A stretch of DNA of 64,000 nt from Lewinellaceae bacterium (GCA_020636135.1 JACJYK010000002.1:577501-641500); one strand, 5' to 3'. Shown: positions 16,416-26,003, counted from the stretch's first letter. The notes: generated by a model not told the origin, from the sequence alone. A program made the numbers and translations.

Positions 16416-19133
16416 TTACAGCCATTCGATATTTACGCTTACAGCCGGTAATGCGGTACCTAGAATGGACAGCCTGTTGGCGGTCGGACGGACAAAGGCT
16501 CCACGGGAGAAATAGACCGAAAAGGCATTCTTCCGTGCGTAGACATTGTAGATGCTTAGCGTCCAGCTCGTACGTACGCGGCGGTCCTTGCGGTAACCCT
16601 GACCGATGGTATACGAAACATCCAGCCGGTGGTAGTCCGGAATCCGGTACTGGTTGCGTTCGGAATAGACCTGTACGACCTGTCCGTCAGGCAGTTTGTA
16701 AATCCCGATCGGTGCATTATTAGGTCTGCCGGTGCCGTAGTTGAAGTTGAAGGTAAAGGTATTCCGCTGGTTCGGCTGGTAGTTCAGGACCAGGGTTGCG
16801 TCATGTGGCTTGTCGAAATTACTGGGGTACCAGTTCCCTTTATTGATGCCGTCGATCTGCCGCAGTGACTTGGAATAGGTGTAGCTCAACCAGCCGTTCC
16901 ACTCACCGCGGTTCTTTTTAATACTGACCTCAGCGCCGTAAGCCCGGCCGACACCATTCAGGATCTCGGTTTCCAGGTGCGCATTGGTATTCAATTCGGC
17001 GAAGTCTTTGTAATCAAAGAGCTGATCCACAAAGCGGCCATAGACCTCCAGGGATGTTTCCCAGGCGTTGTTCTTGAAATTATGGAAGTATCCCAGGGAG
17101 ACATTATGAGAACGCACCGGTTTGATGTAGGTGGTGCTCAGCTGCCACTGGCTGTTGGGGGTAGGGGAGTCCGAGTTAAATATCTGATTGATAAATTGTC
17201 CGGTGCGGCTGTAGCCGGCTTTGACGGAGCTGGCTTCGCTGACTTTCAACCGGAAAGAAAGACGGGGCTCCAGGCTGGTATAATCCACAATGCTGCCTCC
17301 GCTGTAGTACGTGGAGTCCACCAGGCTTAATAAACTGGGGTGCTCCGGATCGGAGTATTCGAAGACTGTCTTGGGTCCAAGGAAGTTGTAGTAAGCAAAT
17401 CGCAATCCACCGGATATCAGGATATTTGGCGTTGCGGACCATTCACCATTAACGAATACGGCAGATTCCAATCCTTTTTCTGGCTCCAGTTTTTTCGACA
17501 CGATCTCAGATTCATCGCCGTAGGGTGCACGCGTACTCGGGTCAACCTTATACAGTATGCTTTCCAGACCGGCATCGATCTGCAGCTGGCGGTTAGCTAC
17601 GTAAGATACCTGTGCCCTGCCTTTTTGATAGGCAATTCGATTGGTCAGTTCTGCGCCGTCCAGTCCTCCCAGATCAAACTGTGAGCTGTAATAGTCGCTG
17701 TTGACATAGGCCAGTTTGGTGAATACCTTATCACTGAGGATGGATCTGAAGATCACCTGGCCCATCTTGGTACCGTAGTCAAAACCAAATTCATTGTTGT
17801 AGAAGAATTCGTCCTGGGTGCCATAAGCAGAAGCGATGAGGGTGTTGCGCGCTCCGATTTTAGCCGTCAGCCGCACATTACCATCGTAAAAGAAAGTGGT
17901 GGTGTTGTGGATATTGGGCTGCTTGATGGTTTTCAGCAACCAGTTGACGTAAGAGGAACGAATCCCGGCGAGGATCGAAATTTTGTCTTTTACAATTGGT
18001 GTTTCGAGGCTCAGGCGGGAAGATATCGGACCTATGCTGGCCTTACCCTTAAATTGTTCCATGCTTCCGTCGCGCATGGTCACATCGAGGACCGAAGCGA
18101 TGCGGCCGCCATACGTTGCAGGCATGTTACCCTTGTACAGCTCGACACTGCTGATCAGATTACTGTTGAATGTCGAGAAAAAGCCCAACGCATGGGATGA
18201 ATTAAACAGGAAACCTTCATCCTGGACGATCAGGTTTTGATCGACATCTCCTCCTCGTACATTAAAGCCCAGGGTACCCTCTCCTACGGACGTTACTCCA
18301 GGAAACAACAGCAGGTTTTTGATCACATCGGCTTCCCCCATGATGGTTGGCACCCGTTCTATATTTTTAACATCGAGCCGGGCGATTCCCACCTGCACTT
18401 CAGCCACACTGGCGTCGGCAGCCTGGGCCCGTACGGTGACTTCATCCAGCTGGATGGCAGATTTAGCCATATTGATGGTCAGTTCTCCGGAATTGTACAC
18501 TGTGAGTGACGCCTTGTATTCGTCGTAACCGATGTATTGGATCACCAGGATGTGATTGCCTACCGGTACCTCCAGATCAAAGGATCCGTCTACCTCTGTG
18601 GCCGTACCGGTACCCAGATCTTCCAGTTTCACGGTGGCGCCAATGATCGGCTCATTGGTTTCTGCATCATTGATTATACCTTGAAATCGTGCTTTACCGG
18701 AAGGGTTTATCGAGCTGGCCACACCAAGTTGCAGTTGGTTTTCCTTATTTTCCTCATCCAGTGCTTTTTGTTGTAAGTCTTGCAAAGCCTGGTAATAGTT
18801 GATGGAATAATTTTCATTAATGACGGTCTTGGGCATGATGATGTATGAATCGCCGCGATACTCCAGGAAACCGAGGAGGGTGTTTCCCAGCAGATCATTG
18901 AGCGCCTCTTCGACTGTGACACCACTCAGCTCACGGCTGTAGGACTGATCAGGCAGGTCTGCCAATTTGTAATAAAAGTGTACCGGAGCTTGTGCCTCAA
19001 TCTTAACAAAGATATCCGGTAGTGACTCGTTGGTAGCCTGCACGTCAATGCGAACTGGTGTGGTCTGGGCAGTTAATCCTGTAGCAATGCATAGGAATAC
19101 CATTAGGGATGCCCAAAGTGTGGTCCATTTCAT
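16416..19133 (-). CDS. TonB-dependent receptor with STN and carboxypeptidase-like domains
   Basis: A 905-residue outer-membrane active transporter. Domains in order: signal peptide (to LTAQ); secretin/TonB short N-terminal (STN) domain about residues 30-100 (SLPDIFVKIEAQAPVHFYYK); carboxypeptidase-like regulatory domain about 145-230 (GIINDAETNEPIIGATVKLEDLGTGTATEVDGSFDL); plug about 240-360 (LLLFPGVTSVGEGTLGFNVRGGDVDQNLIVQDEG); and the 22-strand barrel, ending in SVNIEWL. An STN domain usually means signalling to a FecI/FecR pair, yet neither gene is adjacent. It leads an operon with three DUF4249 lipoproteins and a large exported protein. The substrate cannot be told from sequence. Confidence 0.94.
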   Translation of the reverse strand: MKWTTLWASLMVFLCIATGLTAQTTPVRIDVQATNESLPDIFVKIEAQAPVHFYYKLADLPDQSYSRELSGVTVEEALNDLLGNTLLGFLEYRGDSYIIMPKTVINENYSINYYQALQDLQQKALDEENKENQLQLGVASSINPSGKARFQGIINDAETNEPIIGATVKLEDLGTGTATEVDGSFDLEVPVGNHILVIQYIGYDEYKASLTVYNSGELTINMAKSAIQLDEVTVRAQAADASVAEVQVGIARLDVKNIERVPTIMGEADVIKNLLLFPGVTSVGEGTLGFNVRGGDVDQNLIVQDEGFLFNSSHALGFFSTFNSNLISSVELYKGNMPATYGGRIASVLDVTMRDGSMEQFKGKASIGPISSRLSLETPIVKDKISILAGIRSSYVNWLLKTIKQPNIHNTTTFFYDGNVRLTAKIGARNTLIASAYGTQDEFFYNNEFGFDYGTKMGQVIFRSILSDKVFTKLAYVNSDYYSSQFDLGGLDGAELTNRIAYQKGRAQVSYVANRQLQIDAGLESILYKVDPSTRAPYGDESEIVSKKLEPEKGLESAVFVNGEWSATPNILISGGLRFAYYNFLGPKTVFEYSDPEHPSLLSLVDSTYYSGGSIVDYTSLEPRLSFRLKVSEASSVKAGYSRTGQFINQIFNSDSPTPNSQWQLSTTYIKPVRSHNVSLGYFHNFKNNAWETSLEVYGRFVDQLFDYKDFAELNTNAHLETEILNGVGRAYGAEVSIKKNRGEWNGWLSYTYSKSLRQIDGINKGNWYPSNFDKPHDATLVLNYQPNQRNTFTFNFNYGTGRPNNAPIGIYKLPDGQVVQVYSERNQYRIPDYHRLDVSYTIGQGYRKDRRVRTSWTLSIYNVYARKNAFSVYFSRGAFVRPTANRLSILGTALPAVSVNIEWL

Positions 19134-19180
19134 AGGTACAAATAGGTGAAAACAAACTAAATCTTAGCTTTCCAGCTATT

Positions 19181-19188
19181 CAAAGATA
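19181..19188 (-). promoter_or_regulatory. Candidate -7 promoter element of the TonB receptor operon
   Basis: On the minus strand this reads TATCTTTG, a full match to the Bacteroidota -7 consensus TAnnTTTG, about 48 nt upstream of the receptor start. The nearest TTTTG (19202-19206) is only 13 nt away rather than the usual 19-20, so the -33 box is not supported. Confidence 0.4.
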
Positions 19189-19245
19189 AAAAAAATGGTT
19201 TCAAAAGGCCTTAAATATGCCTGATTCGCAGCACCGGTACAATAC

Positions 19246-19383
19246 TCATAAACCGGGATTTTCAATGGTCAGGACCGGCTCACGTCCGTTTTCTTTATCC
19301 TGTTGTAAAACGATCATAAGCCTCGTTTTATCCAGCATTGAGGCCAGTTCCTCACCCAACCGGTGCATTTGATCATCTTCTGG
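19246..19383 (-). pseudogene. Possible gene remnant before the TonB receptor
   Basis: Within the 388-bp gap between two divergent genes, the minus strand holds a 40-45 codon frame ending at 19246 whose peptide (QMHRLGEELASMLDK, then REPVLTIENPGL) has protein-like composition. It is closed upstream by a stop at 19384-19386, while another frame continues with protein-like DITVKGSSDQK. This looks like the 3' end of a decayed gene with a frameshift, but no family is recognised and it may be chance. The rest of the gap shows only the promoter element at 19181. Confidence 0.25.
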
Positions 19384-19554
19384 TCACTGGAACCCTTTAC
19401 GGTAATATCTTACTCCAGTGAATCAACACCGGTAGGTACCCTGTGTCCCGGGGATCAATCCTGAGCTCCGTTATTTGATACGGGATTCATCGTATTTTGT
19501 CATTCATTAAATGGAAATACCGTGCTTCAGTCACCATATGCCGGCACCAATTTT

Positions 19555-21978
19555 ATGGCTTATTCCTGGCGGAAATTTAAGCAGCATGCGTTATTGCATG
19601 GATTAAATCTGGCGGGCACAGCGCTGGCTTTCAGTGCGCTTTTATTGCTGTTCAGTTATTTGTATCAATCGTATACGTTTGAATATTTTCACCAGAACCG
19701 GGCACGCATTTTCAGACCTACCTACCTGACAAAATCGCCTGTGTTCACTTCCCAATGGGCCCGCATACCGGTGGATTACATCAATGCATTACCGGATGAG
19801 ATACCGGAAGTGGAAAAATTGATCCGCTTCCAGAATCAGGAGCAAAAATATGTCCGGGTAGGAGACAAGCGCTTTAAGCCGGCCCATGCTTACGTGACCG
19901 ATGCGGAGGTATTTCAGGTGTTTACCTTTCCTTTCCTGGCCGGTGATCCGGCAACCGCCCTGGTGAATCCCCATTCGGTAGTGCTTACGGCACAGGAAGC
20001 TTTGCGCTATTTCGGCACGGTGGATGCGCTGGGTAAACAAATCCAGGTTTCAGGTGACTGGAATCCAGAAGAGATTGACTATACGGTCACCGGAATCATG
20101 CAGGACCTGCCGGCCAATACGCACTTGCCAGTCACGGAGTTTTTATCATTTGATAATCCGGAAGAGCGGTCCGGCTGGGCTTACGTTTATATCTTATTGG
20201 CAGAACATGCTTCGATTCAGCAAGTGGAAGCCAAGATGGCAGACTTTGTCTCCAGTCATGTGGAAAAGGATGCAACCCATAAAGAGGAGTTTGTTTTTCA
20301 GCCTTTGCGTACTATTCATCTGCAATCCCATCTGGCCCGAGAAATTGTTCCCAACGGTTCGAGCATCTACCTCAGTATTTTCTGGTCGGTGGGTCTGTTT
20401 ATCTGGCTGATCCTGATGGTCAACTTTTCCAATTTTAACCTGGCCATGACGTTGTCCCGGATCAGGGAAACCGGAGTCCGCAAGGTTCTGGGTGCCAGCG
20501 GGGGGCAACTGATGTGGCAACGATTTCTGAGCATCTTGCTGCAGACGGCCATCTGTGGGCTGCTGGCATGGGCAGTGGCCACTATTCTTGAGCCGGAACT
20601 GAACCGGATGACCGGATATTACCAACTGGCACCCCCAGTGATCTTACTGTCTTTTCTCTCCGGATTGATACTGGTGACCGCATTATTGACATCTTTATTG
20701 CCTGTCGTATTATCCCAATCTGTCCCCGTCATTCAGGCTATCCGGCACGGTTTAAAGCCAACGCAACCAGGTAAGTTTAATCTTCGGAAAGTCTTGATCA
20801 CCATCCAGTTCAGCGCAGCCACCATCCTGGTGGCCACCACCCTGATCGCTTACCGTCAGTACCAGTTTATCCGGCATACCCAACTGGGATTGCAACCGGA
20901 ACAGGTTCTGGCCATTTCCAATCTGCCGGATGCAGTGGTTGGGAAATACAGCGTGTACCGGGACCGGCTTCTTGGGCTACCCGGAGTCCTGGGAGTGAGT
21001 GCCTGTATGCAGGTGCCATCAGAAGAGATCAGGGATAGCGGACCGGTGATGCTGAAGGGGACCAATCAGGAGCCGGACCAGGCGCCGCACATGGATATCC
21101 AGATTGTCGACGGTTCTTTTTTCCAGATGATGGATATGCAATTTCTGGCCGGTGACGACCACTTGATGCGAGGTCCTCTGGACCCATATCCGGAGTTTAA
21201 TGCCGAACTTACCCCCGCCAGGTACCTGGCTGAAAAGAGACGTTATTATGTAATCAATGAGACTGCGATGCGCCAACTGGGGATCAAAGATGCAACAGAT
21301 GCCCTGGGCCGGGAGATTAATTTTTCCATCGGCGGCTTTGACCTGGCCTATGGCCCCATCACGGGTGTGATCCGGGATTACCACCAGGAATCGCTGCGCA
21401 ATAAAATCGACCCTCTGGTTATCGTGGTCGAACCGATCTGGCTGAAGACTTTCCTCGTAAAGATCCGGCCCGACCAGTTGGATCAGACCATCAGTGCAAT
21501 TGAGTCCACCTGGAATGATTTATTTCCTTATGCCCTGGAGTTCCATTTCCTCGATGACCTGTTTGAACGTCTTTACCGGGAGGACCGGCTCCAGATCATA
21601 CTGCTGGGATTATTGGCGATTCTGACCCTGGTTATCAGCTTTTTAGGATCGGTGAGCCTGCTGATCTATACCCTCCAGCGCCGCCAGAAAGAATTGGCCA
21701 TTCGACGTGTGATCGGTGCCCGACAGGTTCAACTGTATGGTATGATCAGCCGGGAATATATGATGCTTCTGGGGCTGGCGGTCTTCCTGGGCATGCCGGT
21801 CAGCTGGTATGTAGGACGGCAGTGGCTGAACCATTTTGCCTACCGTACCAGTATCAGCCCCTGGGTTTACCTGCTTACCCTGGCGTTAACCATGAGCATT
21901 TTGTTGCTGTTGGTGTGGGTGGTGAGTTACCGGACTACCCGTCGCAATCCGGTAGCTTTTTTACATGAAGATGGTTGA
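19555..21978 (+). CDS. ABC transporter permease, MacB/FtsX family
   Basis: An 807-residue membrane protein with the double FtsX architecture common in Bacteroidota: TM1 (LNLAGTALAFSALLLLFSYLY), a MacB-like periplasmic domain, a three-TM FtsX block with the coupling motif RIRETGVRKVLGASGGQL, a further TM and second periplasmic domain, then a final FtsX block with RRQKELAIRRVIGARQVQLYGMISREY. Such permeases with an ATPase partner perform mechanotransmission or export of lipoproteins, peptides or drugs. No ATPase gene is adjacent. The ATG at 19555 begins just before the conserved SWRKFKQH; a GTG at 19522 in frame is an alternative start. The downstream convergent gene ends only 3 nt away. Confidence 0.88.
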   Translation: MAYSWRKFKQHALLHGLNLAGTALAFSALLLLFSYLYQSYTFEYFHQNRARIFRPTYLTKSPVFTSQWARIPVDYINALPDEIPEVEKLIRFQNQEQKYVRVGDKRFKPAHAYVTDAEVFQVFTFPFLAGDPATALVNPHSVVLTAQEALRYFGTVDALGKQIQVSGDWNPEEIDYTVTGIMQDLPANTHLPVTEFLSFDNPEERSGWAYVYILLAEHASIQQVEAKMADFVSSHVEKDATHKEEFVFQPLRTIHLQSHLAREIVPNGSSIYLSIFWSVGLFIWLILMVNFSNFNLAMTLSRIRETGVRKVLGASGGQLMWQRFLSILLQTAICGLLAWAVATILEPELNRMTGYYQLAPPVILLSFLSGLILVTALLTSLLPVVLSQSVPVIQAIRHGLKPTQPGKFNLRKVLITIQFSAATILVATTLIAYRQYQFIRHTQLGLQPEQVLAISNLPDAVVGKYSVYRDRLLGLPGVLGVSACMQVPSEEIRDSGPVMLKGTNQEPDQAPHMDIQIVDGSFFQMMDMQFLAGDDHLMRGPLDPYPEFNAELTPARYLAEKRRYYVINETAMRQLGIKDATDALGREINFSIGGFDLAYGPITGVIRDYHQESLRNKIDPLVIVVEPIWLKTFLVKIRPDQLDQTISAIESTWNDLFPYALEFHFLDDLFERLYREDRLQIILLGLLAILTLVISFLGSVSLLIYTLQRRQKELAIRRVIGARQVQLYGMISREYMMLLGLAVFLGMPVSWYVGRQWLNHFAYRTSISPWVYLLTLALTMSILLLLVWVVSYRTTRRNPVAFLHEDG

Positions 21979-21981
21979 CGA

Positions 21982-23259
21982 TCACTGGTTCCTGACTGCC
22001 CCGGCCAGAAGCATGGTGTTCGTAATCTCATGCGCCCAGTGTTCCAGGTCGATACCAAGTTTGCTGCGGTTGGTCCGGATCACCTGATCGGCCAGATCGC
22101 CGGGGATTTTATGGAAACCTGCAAAGGCGCCGAGTATGGCACCGGTGACCGCACCTACGGTATCATTGTCACGACCATAATTGATGACAAATTCCAGTGA
22201 TTGGCGGAAATCAAAGTCACAAACCAGCATAGCGGTAAGATTGATGAGGTGAATTTCACCGGCATGGAACGGAAAATCCTCTTTCAGGCGATCCAGGCTG
22301 GCAAAGGCCTGCTTCCACCGTTCTTCAACAGGCAATGCTTTCACCTGATCTGCAATACCCAGCGCTTCCCGGTAAATGCGGTAACTGCTGCGGCCGACCA
22401 GACGGCTGGCAAAATAATGATGCGGGTCGATATCCCGCAATGTCCGTAGGATCTTCGTGGGGGTAGATTGCTCTGCCATGGCTGCCGCGACCATGGCAGC
22501 AGTCAGTCCAGTGATGTCACGGGCATATCCCAGATCAAAGAGGGCCAGCTTATAGGCTGCCTGATATGCTTGTTCCGGAGCACCGGGATATAAGGCACCT
22601 ACCATGGGTGCATACAGCATGCCGGCGCAGACCATTTCCCCTCCATAGAAGCGGTGCAGGTTCTCCTCATAACCCTGCCAATCATGGTCCGCATAAGGTT
22701 TGGCTACCTGTGCCCATTCCTGAAGCCAACTGATCCGTCGCATCTGACTTTCGATGGGTGCCGGATCAAAGCTTTTAGTCTCCCTGAGCCCGGATAATTC
22801 TTTGGTGTACTGATCGACAAGATATTGTGCGAAATGCACCGGTTCCGGACCTTGCGATGCGTAAAATTCACCGGGCTTATCCAGAAAATAATCCGCCATT
22901 AAAATTTTCCAGCGCGTATCATCGGTGGTGCCGCCGGCAGGAAGATTGAAGGCCCACGTACCTTCCGGGGAAGGCTCACGCACCATGTCATCCAACGAAT
23001 CGACAAAACCATATTCGGTGCGGATCTGATCCCGCGACCACATTTCGGTCGGGGCTCCCATGGCATCCCCGATGGCTGAACCGACCAGGGCTCCCAGGAC
23101 TTTATCGTAGAGCTGATCGGAAGTCATGGACGAATAGGGCAGGTTGACCATGGATATCGTATCCGGGATGGGTTCAAACAAAGGAGCTTTTGATTCTACC
23201 GGACGACAACCGGCAATTGCGAGGATCACGAAGACAATGGACCAGAAATATACTTTCAT
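21982..23259 (-). CDS. ADP-ribosylglycohydrolase family lipoprotein
   Basis: A 425-residue member of the ADP-ribosylglycohydrolase (DraG/ARH) family. Motifs: DKVLGALVGSAIGDAMGAPTEMWS at the start of the catalytic domain, GGTTDDTRW (metal-ligand T-D-D) and GRDNDTVGAVTGAILGAFAG, the second D-x-D-T metal site. Such enzymes remove ADP-ribose from proteins or small molecules in a Mg-dependent reaction. Unlike most, this one begins with a lipoprotein signal (MKVYFWSIVFVILAIAGC), so it should act in the cell envelope. The ATG at 23259 overlaps the upstream stop by one base (TGATG), indicating translational coupling. The substrate is unknown; nucleoside or ribosyl salvage is possible. Confidence 0.88.
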   Translation of the reverse strand: MKVYFWSIVFVILAIAGCRPVESKAPLFEPIPDTISMVNLPYSSMTSDQLYDKVLGALVGSAIGDAMGAPTEMWSRDQIRTEYGFVDSLDDMVREPSPEGTWAFNLPAGGTTDDTRWKILMADYFLDKPGEFYASQGPEPVHFAQYLVDQYTKELSGLRETKSFDPAPIESQMRRISWLQEWAQVAKPYADHDWQGYEENLHRFYGGEMVCAGMLYAPMVGALYPGAPEQAYQAAYKLALFDLGYARDITGLTAAMVAAAMAEQSTPTKILRTLRDIDPHHYFASRLVGRSSYRIYREALGIADQVKALPVEERWKQAFASLDRLKEDFPFHAGEIHLINLTAMLVCDFDFRQSLEFVINYGRDNDTVGAVTGAILGAFAGFHKIPGDLADQVIRTNRSKLGIDLEHWAHEITNTMLLAGAVRNQ

Positions 23260-24290
23260 CAATTGGCATTTAAGGTGCCCTGTAGAATGGATCGTATTGC
23301 TGTCTGAATAAGGGATGCTTTTTCCTGGATGCTCCATCGCAAGGGCAACTGGGCAACTCCCAGCAACCGGCGCAGGACTTCCGTACCGCAGAACCCGGCG
23401 ATGAGCTGTTCATCCAGATTGCGCTGTTTCTGGCAGTTCTCAAGGATCGCATCCCTGTGGCGAACCGGCTGCCCGGACAACAGCAGATGCGCTATCAGAA
23501 CTCCGAGGTCAAATTCTGCAAAGCCCCTAAAACTAAATTCCGGGTCGATGATACGGATACCGCTGTCTGTTTTCAGCCAGCTTCCCGGGAAAAAATCACC
23601 ATGGATCAGGATTTCTCCTTCAGTCAGATAGATCTGTCCAAGAGCCTGGATTTTTTCTTTCAAATCCTGATGGTGTTTTACCGGGTCAGCCAGGGCCTGT
23701 AGTCCTGGTTGGATGGCATCCAGGTCGAAATGATTTTTCGGATCAAATGGAAACCGGAAGATGTGTTCGTGATTAAGTACCCGCATACTTTGATTCCAGG
23801 GATAGGAAGACTCCTGGACCTGGTGCAGAGTTTTCAGATAGTGGACCAATGCCTGCACTTCTGTGCCGGACAGAGTTCCGGATTGGTACAGAAAACTGTA
23901 ATCGCTGGCCGGACCCAGATCTGACAGGATCAGAATATTATTCGCATTATCCTCGAATAATAAATCCGGTGAAAATGACGACAGCTGGCGGAATTTCTGG
24001 GTGAGTTTAAAATAGCGGGCTTCGACGGCATTACGTTCGACAGGGGCTGATATCGAGGGATATTTTTCGACCCAGGGCCGCGCCTGCTTGATGATGAATG
24101 AACGGATGTTGGTGGTGATGCGCAGAACATAATTCATGTTCCCTTCTCCTGGTTTTTCAGCCTTCAATACCAATTCCCTGGGGTCCAGGAAGAAGTGTTC
24201 CCGCAGGTAGATTTCGAGGCTTTCCAGATCCCTAGTCAGGTAATATTTGCCGGGTAGCGCTTCCGCATAGCGTGTTTCCAGTTCATTCAT
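23259..24290 (-). CDS. APH-type phosphotransferase, methylthioribose-kinase-like
   Basis: A 343-residue cytoplasmic kinase of the aminoglycoside phosphotransferase/choline-kinase fold. NMNYVLRITTNIRSFIIKQARPWV is the ATP-binding lobe with the catalytic lysine in IIKQ. ILIHGDFFPGSWL is the Brenner loop (HxD) and IRIIDPEFSFRGFAEFDLGVLIAHLLL carries the DxE metal site. GEGNMNYV, WVEKYP and the IDPEF context are characteristic of 5-methylthioribose kinase (MtnK), so a sugar substrate is plausible. It is translationally coupled to the exported ADP-ribosylglycohydrolase downstream, suggesting that both handle ribosyl compounds; this is inference. No other methionine-salvage gene is in the window. 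Confidence 0.8.
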   Translation of the reverse strand: MNELETRYAEALPGKYYLTRDLESLEIYLREHFFLDPRELVLKAEKPGEGNMNYVLRITTNIRSFIIKQARPWVEKYPSISAPVERNAVEARYFKLTQKFRQLSSFSPDLLFEDNANNILILSDLGPASDYSFLYQSGTLSGTEVQALVHYLKTLHQVQESSYPWNQSMRVLNHEHIFRFPFDPKNHFDLDAIQPGLQALADPVKHHQDLKEKIQALGQIYLTEGEILIHGDFFPGSWLKTDSGIRIIDPEFSFRGFAEFDLGVLIAHLLLSGQPVRHRDAILENCQKQRNLDEQLIAGFCGTEVLRRLLGVAQLPLRWSIQEKASLIQTAIRSILQGTLNAN

Positions 24291-24660
24291 GTTCTATCCC
24301 AAAGTTTCTCGGTGCAAAAATACAGAAAAAGTAGACTGGATGCGGTATGGGAGGGGTTCAGGCTTACATGGCAATATAATCTGGATACATTCTCGATTAT
24401 CCGCTAACGGATGATTTTGGTCATTCCGACCTGCATTGATCGATGATAAAATGGAAATGTATTTTAATTGCTTGAAATCAATTCACATTTATGATGACAA
24501 ACTATAAATGGTTAAAAACGGATTGTAATTGGTCATTTAATGTCATTGGAATAATTTGCGATAAAGGAGCACCGTGCTGGGTCTATTGAATTAACAGTGA
24601 AAACTTCCTATATTAATTGTAGATACTCAATATTTCCATGCACCCGAAAACTTTTTACTC
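24291..24660. other. Intergenic region, 370 bp, AT-rich
   Basis: This gap separates divergent genes and should hold both promoters. It has a small perfect hairpin ATCCG-CTAA-CGGAT at 24399-24412. No ORF, RNA gene or consensus promoter could be recognised with confidence. Confidence 0.5.
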
Positions 24661-25122
24661 ATGAGAATGGTGTTAATGCTTTTGGTGATCGTATCCTGTT
24701 TGGCCTGTTCTAATCGCGGGGTAATTTCGGATTCTGCTGATCAGGTATGGTTAGAAGACCAGGCTTATCAACTCAATAACGGTGGACAGTTAGGAGCCTA
24801 CATCGTAGCCATGCTGAACCGTCAGGAAATCATTGTCGACCAGGCCAGGACAGAGACCACTGCTGACGAAGAAGGGCATCAATACCGTGCCGTGGTGAGA
24901 ACATATATGCAGAATGGCACCTTGCAGTCGGTCATCATTCCGATTGAAAAGACGGACCCTACCCGATGGGTCGGAGAATGCGCCATGTTCTGCGATTGTG
25001 CAGGTGATTGCTCATCCTGTGTCATCCGCGTCATTGAAAAATGCCGGCAACTTTCCGGGGTTTGCACGTCAGGAAAAGGTGGCGCTGACATAGGAGTGGT
25101 TGTCAAGGATGGCAAGCCTTAA
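24661..25122 (+). CDS. Cys-rich lipoprotein of unknown function
   Basis: A 153-residue protein not recognised as a known family. The signal sequence ends in a lipobox (VSCLAC), so it should be anchored in the envelope. Residues ~110-140 contain a dense cluster of seven cysteines spaced C-x3-C-x-C-x3-C-x2-C-x7-C-x6-C (GECAMFCDCAGDCSSC onwards), suitable for disulfides or a metal site. The region before it (QYRAVVRTYMQNGTLQSVIIP) looks beta-rich. It is likely monocistronic; its 3' end overlaps the end of the convergent rfbD gene by 4 nt. Confidence 0.65.
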   Translation: MRMVLMLLVIVSCLACSNRGVISDSADQVWLEDQAYQLNNGGQLGAYIVAMLNRQEIIVDQARTETTADEEGHQYRAVVRTYMQNGTLQSVIIPIEKTDPTRWVGECAMFCDCAGDCSSCVIRVIEKCRQLSGVCTSGKGGADIGVVVKDGKP

Positions 25123-26003
25123 TGGATACCTGAAATTTCCTTTAGGCAACCTTTCAGGCTTTCTTCCCAGGAAGGTATTGGCAGTTGAAACGTCTCCTTA
25201 AATCTAGTCTTATCCAGCACCGAATAAGGTGGTCGCACAGCCGGAGTCGGATATTCGGATGTCGGGATTGGGTGTACAACAACATCGAGGTGCGCTTCCC
25301 GGAAGATGGCTTTGGCAAATTCATACCAGCTGCACACGCCTTCATTGCTGTAATTGTAGATACCGGAATATTTTGATAAATCACCCGGATTTTCCTCCAG
25401 GATTTGCAGCACAGCTTGTGCGAGGTCCCGGGCCCAGGTAGGGCTCCCGATCTGGTCATCGACAACACGCAGTTCACGCCGCTCTTTACCCAACCGGAGC
25501 ATGGTTTTTACAAAGTTATGTCCAAAGGCAGAATAAACCCAGGAGGTCCGGAAGATCAGACTCTCCGGCAATATCTTACTGATTGCCTGTTCACCGGCCA
25601 GTTTACTCCGGGCATAGACACTATGCGGCTGTAGCGGGTCCTCTTCACGCAAAGGTTGGTTCAGACCATTGTGGTAGACGTAATCGGTCGAAAAGTGGAT
25701 CAGAAAAATGTCCTTTGCCGCACAGATCCCTGCTAATTGTCCGGGAGCTTCGGCATTGATGAGAAAGGCTAGCTCCGGCTCGGATTCCGCGCGATCCACC
25801 GCCGTATAGGCTGCAGCATTGATGATGACCTGCGGTGCCAGATCGCGGATCGTCTTCTCTAATTCTTCGGTATGGCTGAGGTCCAGTTCGGAACGGTTAA
25901 AGAAGTGGGGTTCCCAATTCCATGCCTGTAGTTCATGGAGATAGCGGAACTCACGTCCAACCTGGCCGCCGGCGCCCAGTATCATTACCCGTGGTCTAGG
26001 CAT
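25119..26003 (-). CDS. rfbD: dTDP-4-dehydrorhamnose reductase
   Basis: A 294-residue short-chain dehydrogenase-like enzyme catalysing the last step of dTDP-L-rhamnose synthesis, NAD(P)H reduction of dTDP-4-dehydro-L-rhamnose. It has the Rossmann glycine motif ILGAGGQVGREF at the N-terminus, INAAAYTAVDRAE (typical RmlD), FSTDYVYHN and the catalytic YARSKLAGE (Y-x3-K), plus the RTSWVYS and YNYSNEG segments of the family. The ATG at 26003 overlaps rfbC by 8 nt; an in-frame TTG at 26018 is less likely. Together with rfbC it supplies activated rhamnose for surface polysaccharide; rfbA and rfbB are not in the window. Confidence 0.93.
   Translation of the reverse strand: MPRPRVMILGAGGQVGREFRYLHELQAWNWEPHFFNRSELDLSHTEELEKTIRDLAPQVIINAAAYTAVDRAESEPELAFLINAEAPGQLAGICAAKDIFLIHFSTDYVYHNGLNQPLREEDPLQPHSVYARSKLAGEQAISKILPESLIFRTSWVYSAFGHNFVKTMLRLGKERRELRVVDDQIGSPTWARDLAQAVLQILEENPGDLSKYSGIYNYSNEGVCSWYEFAKAIFREAHLDVVVHPIPTSEYPTPAVRPPYSVLDKTRFKETFQLPIPSWEESLKGCLKEISGIH

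Noticed and set aside
19202..19206. -33 promoter box for the TonB operon
   Set aside because: TTTTG is 13 nt from the -7 box instead of 19-20, so the pair is not supported.
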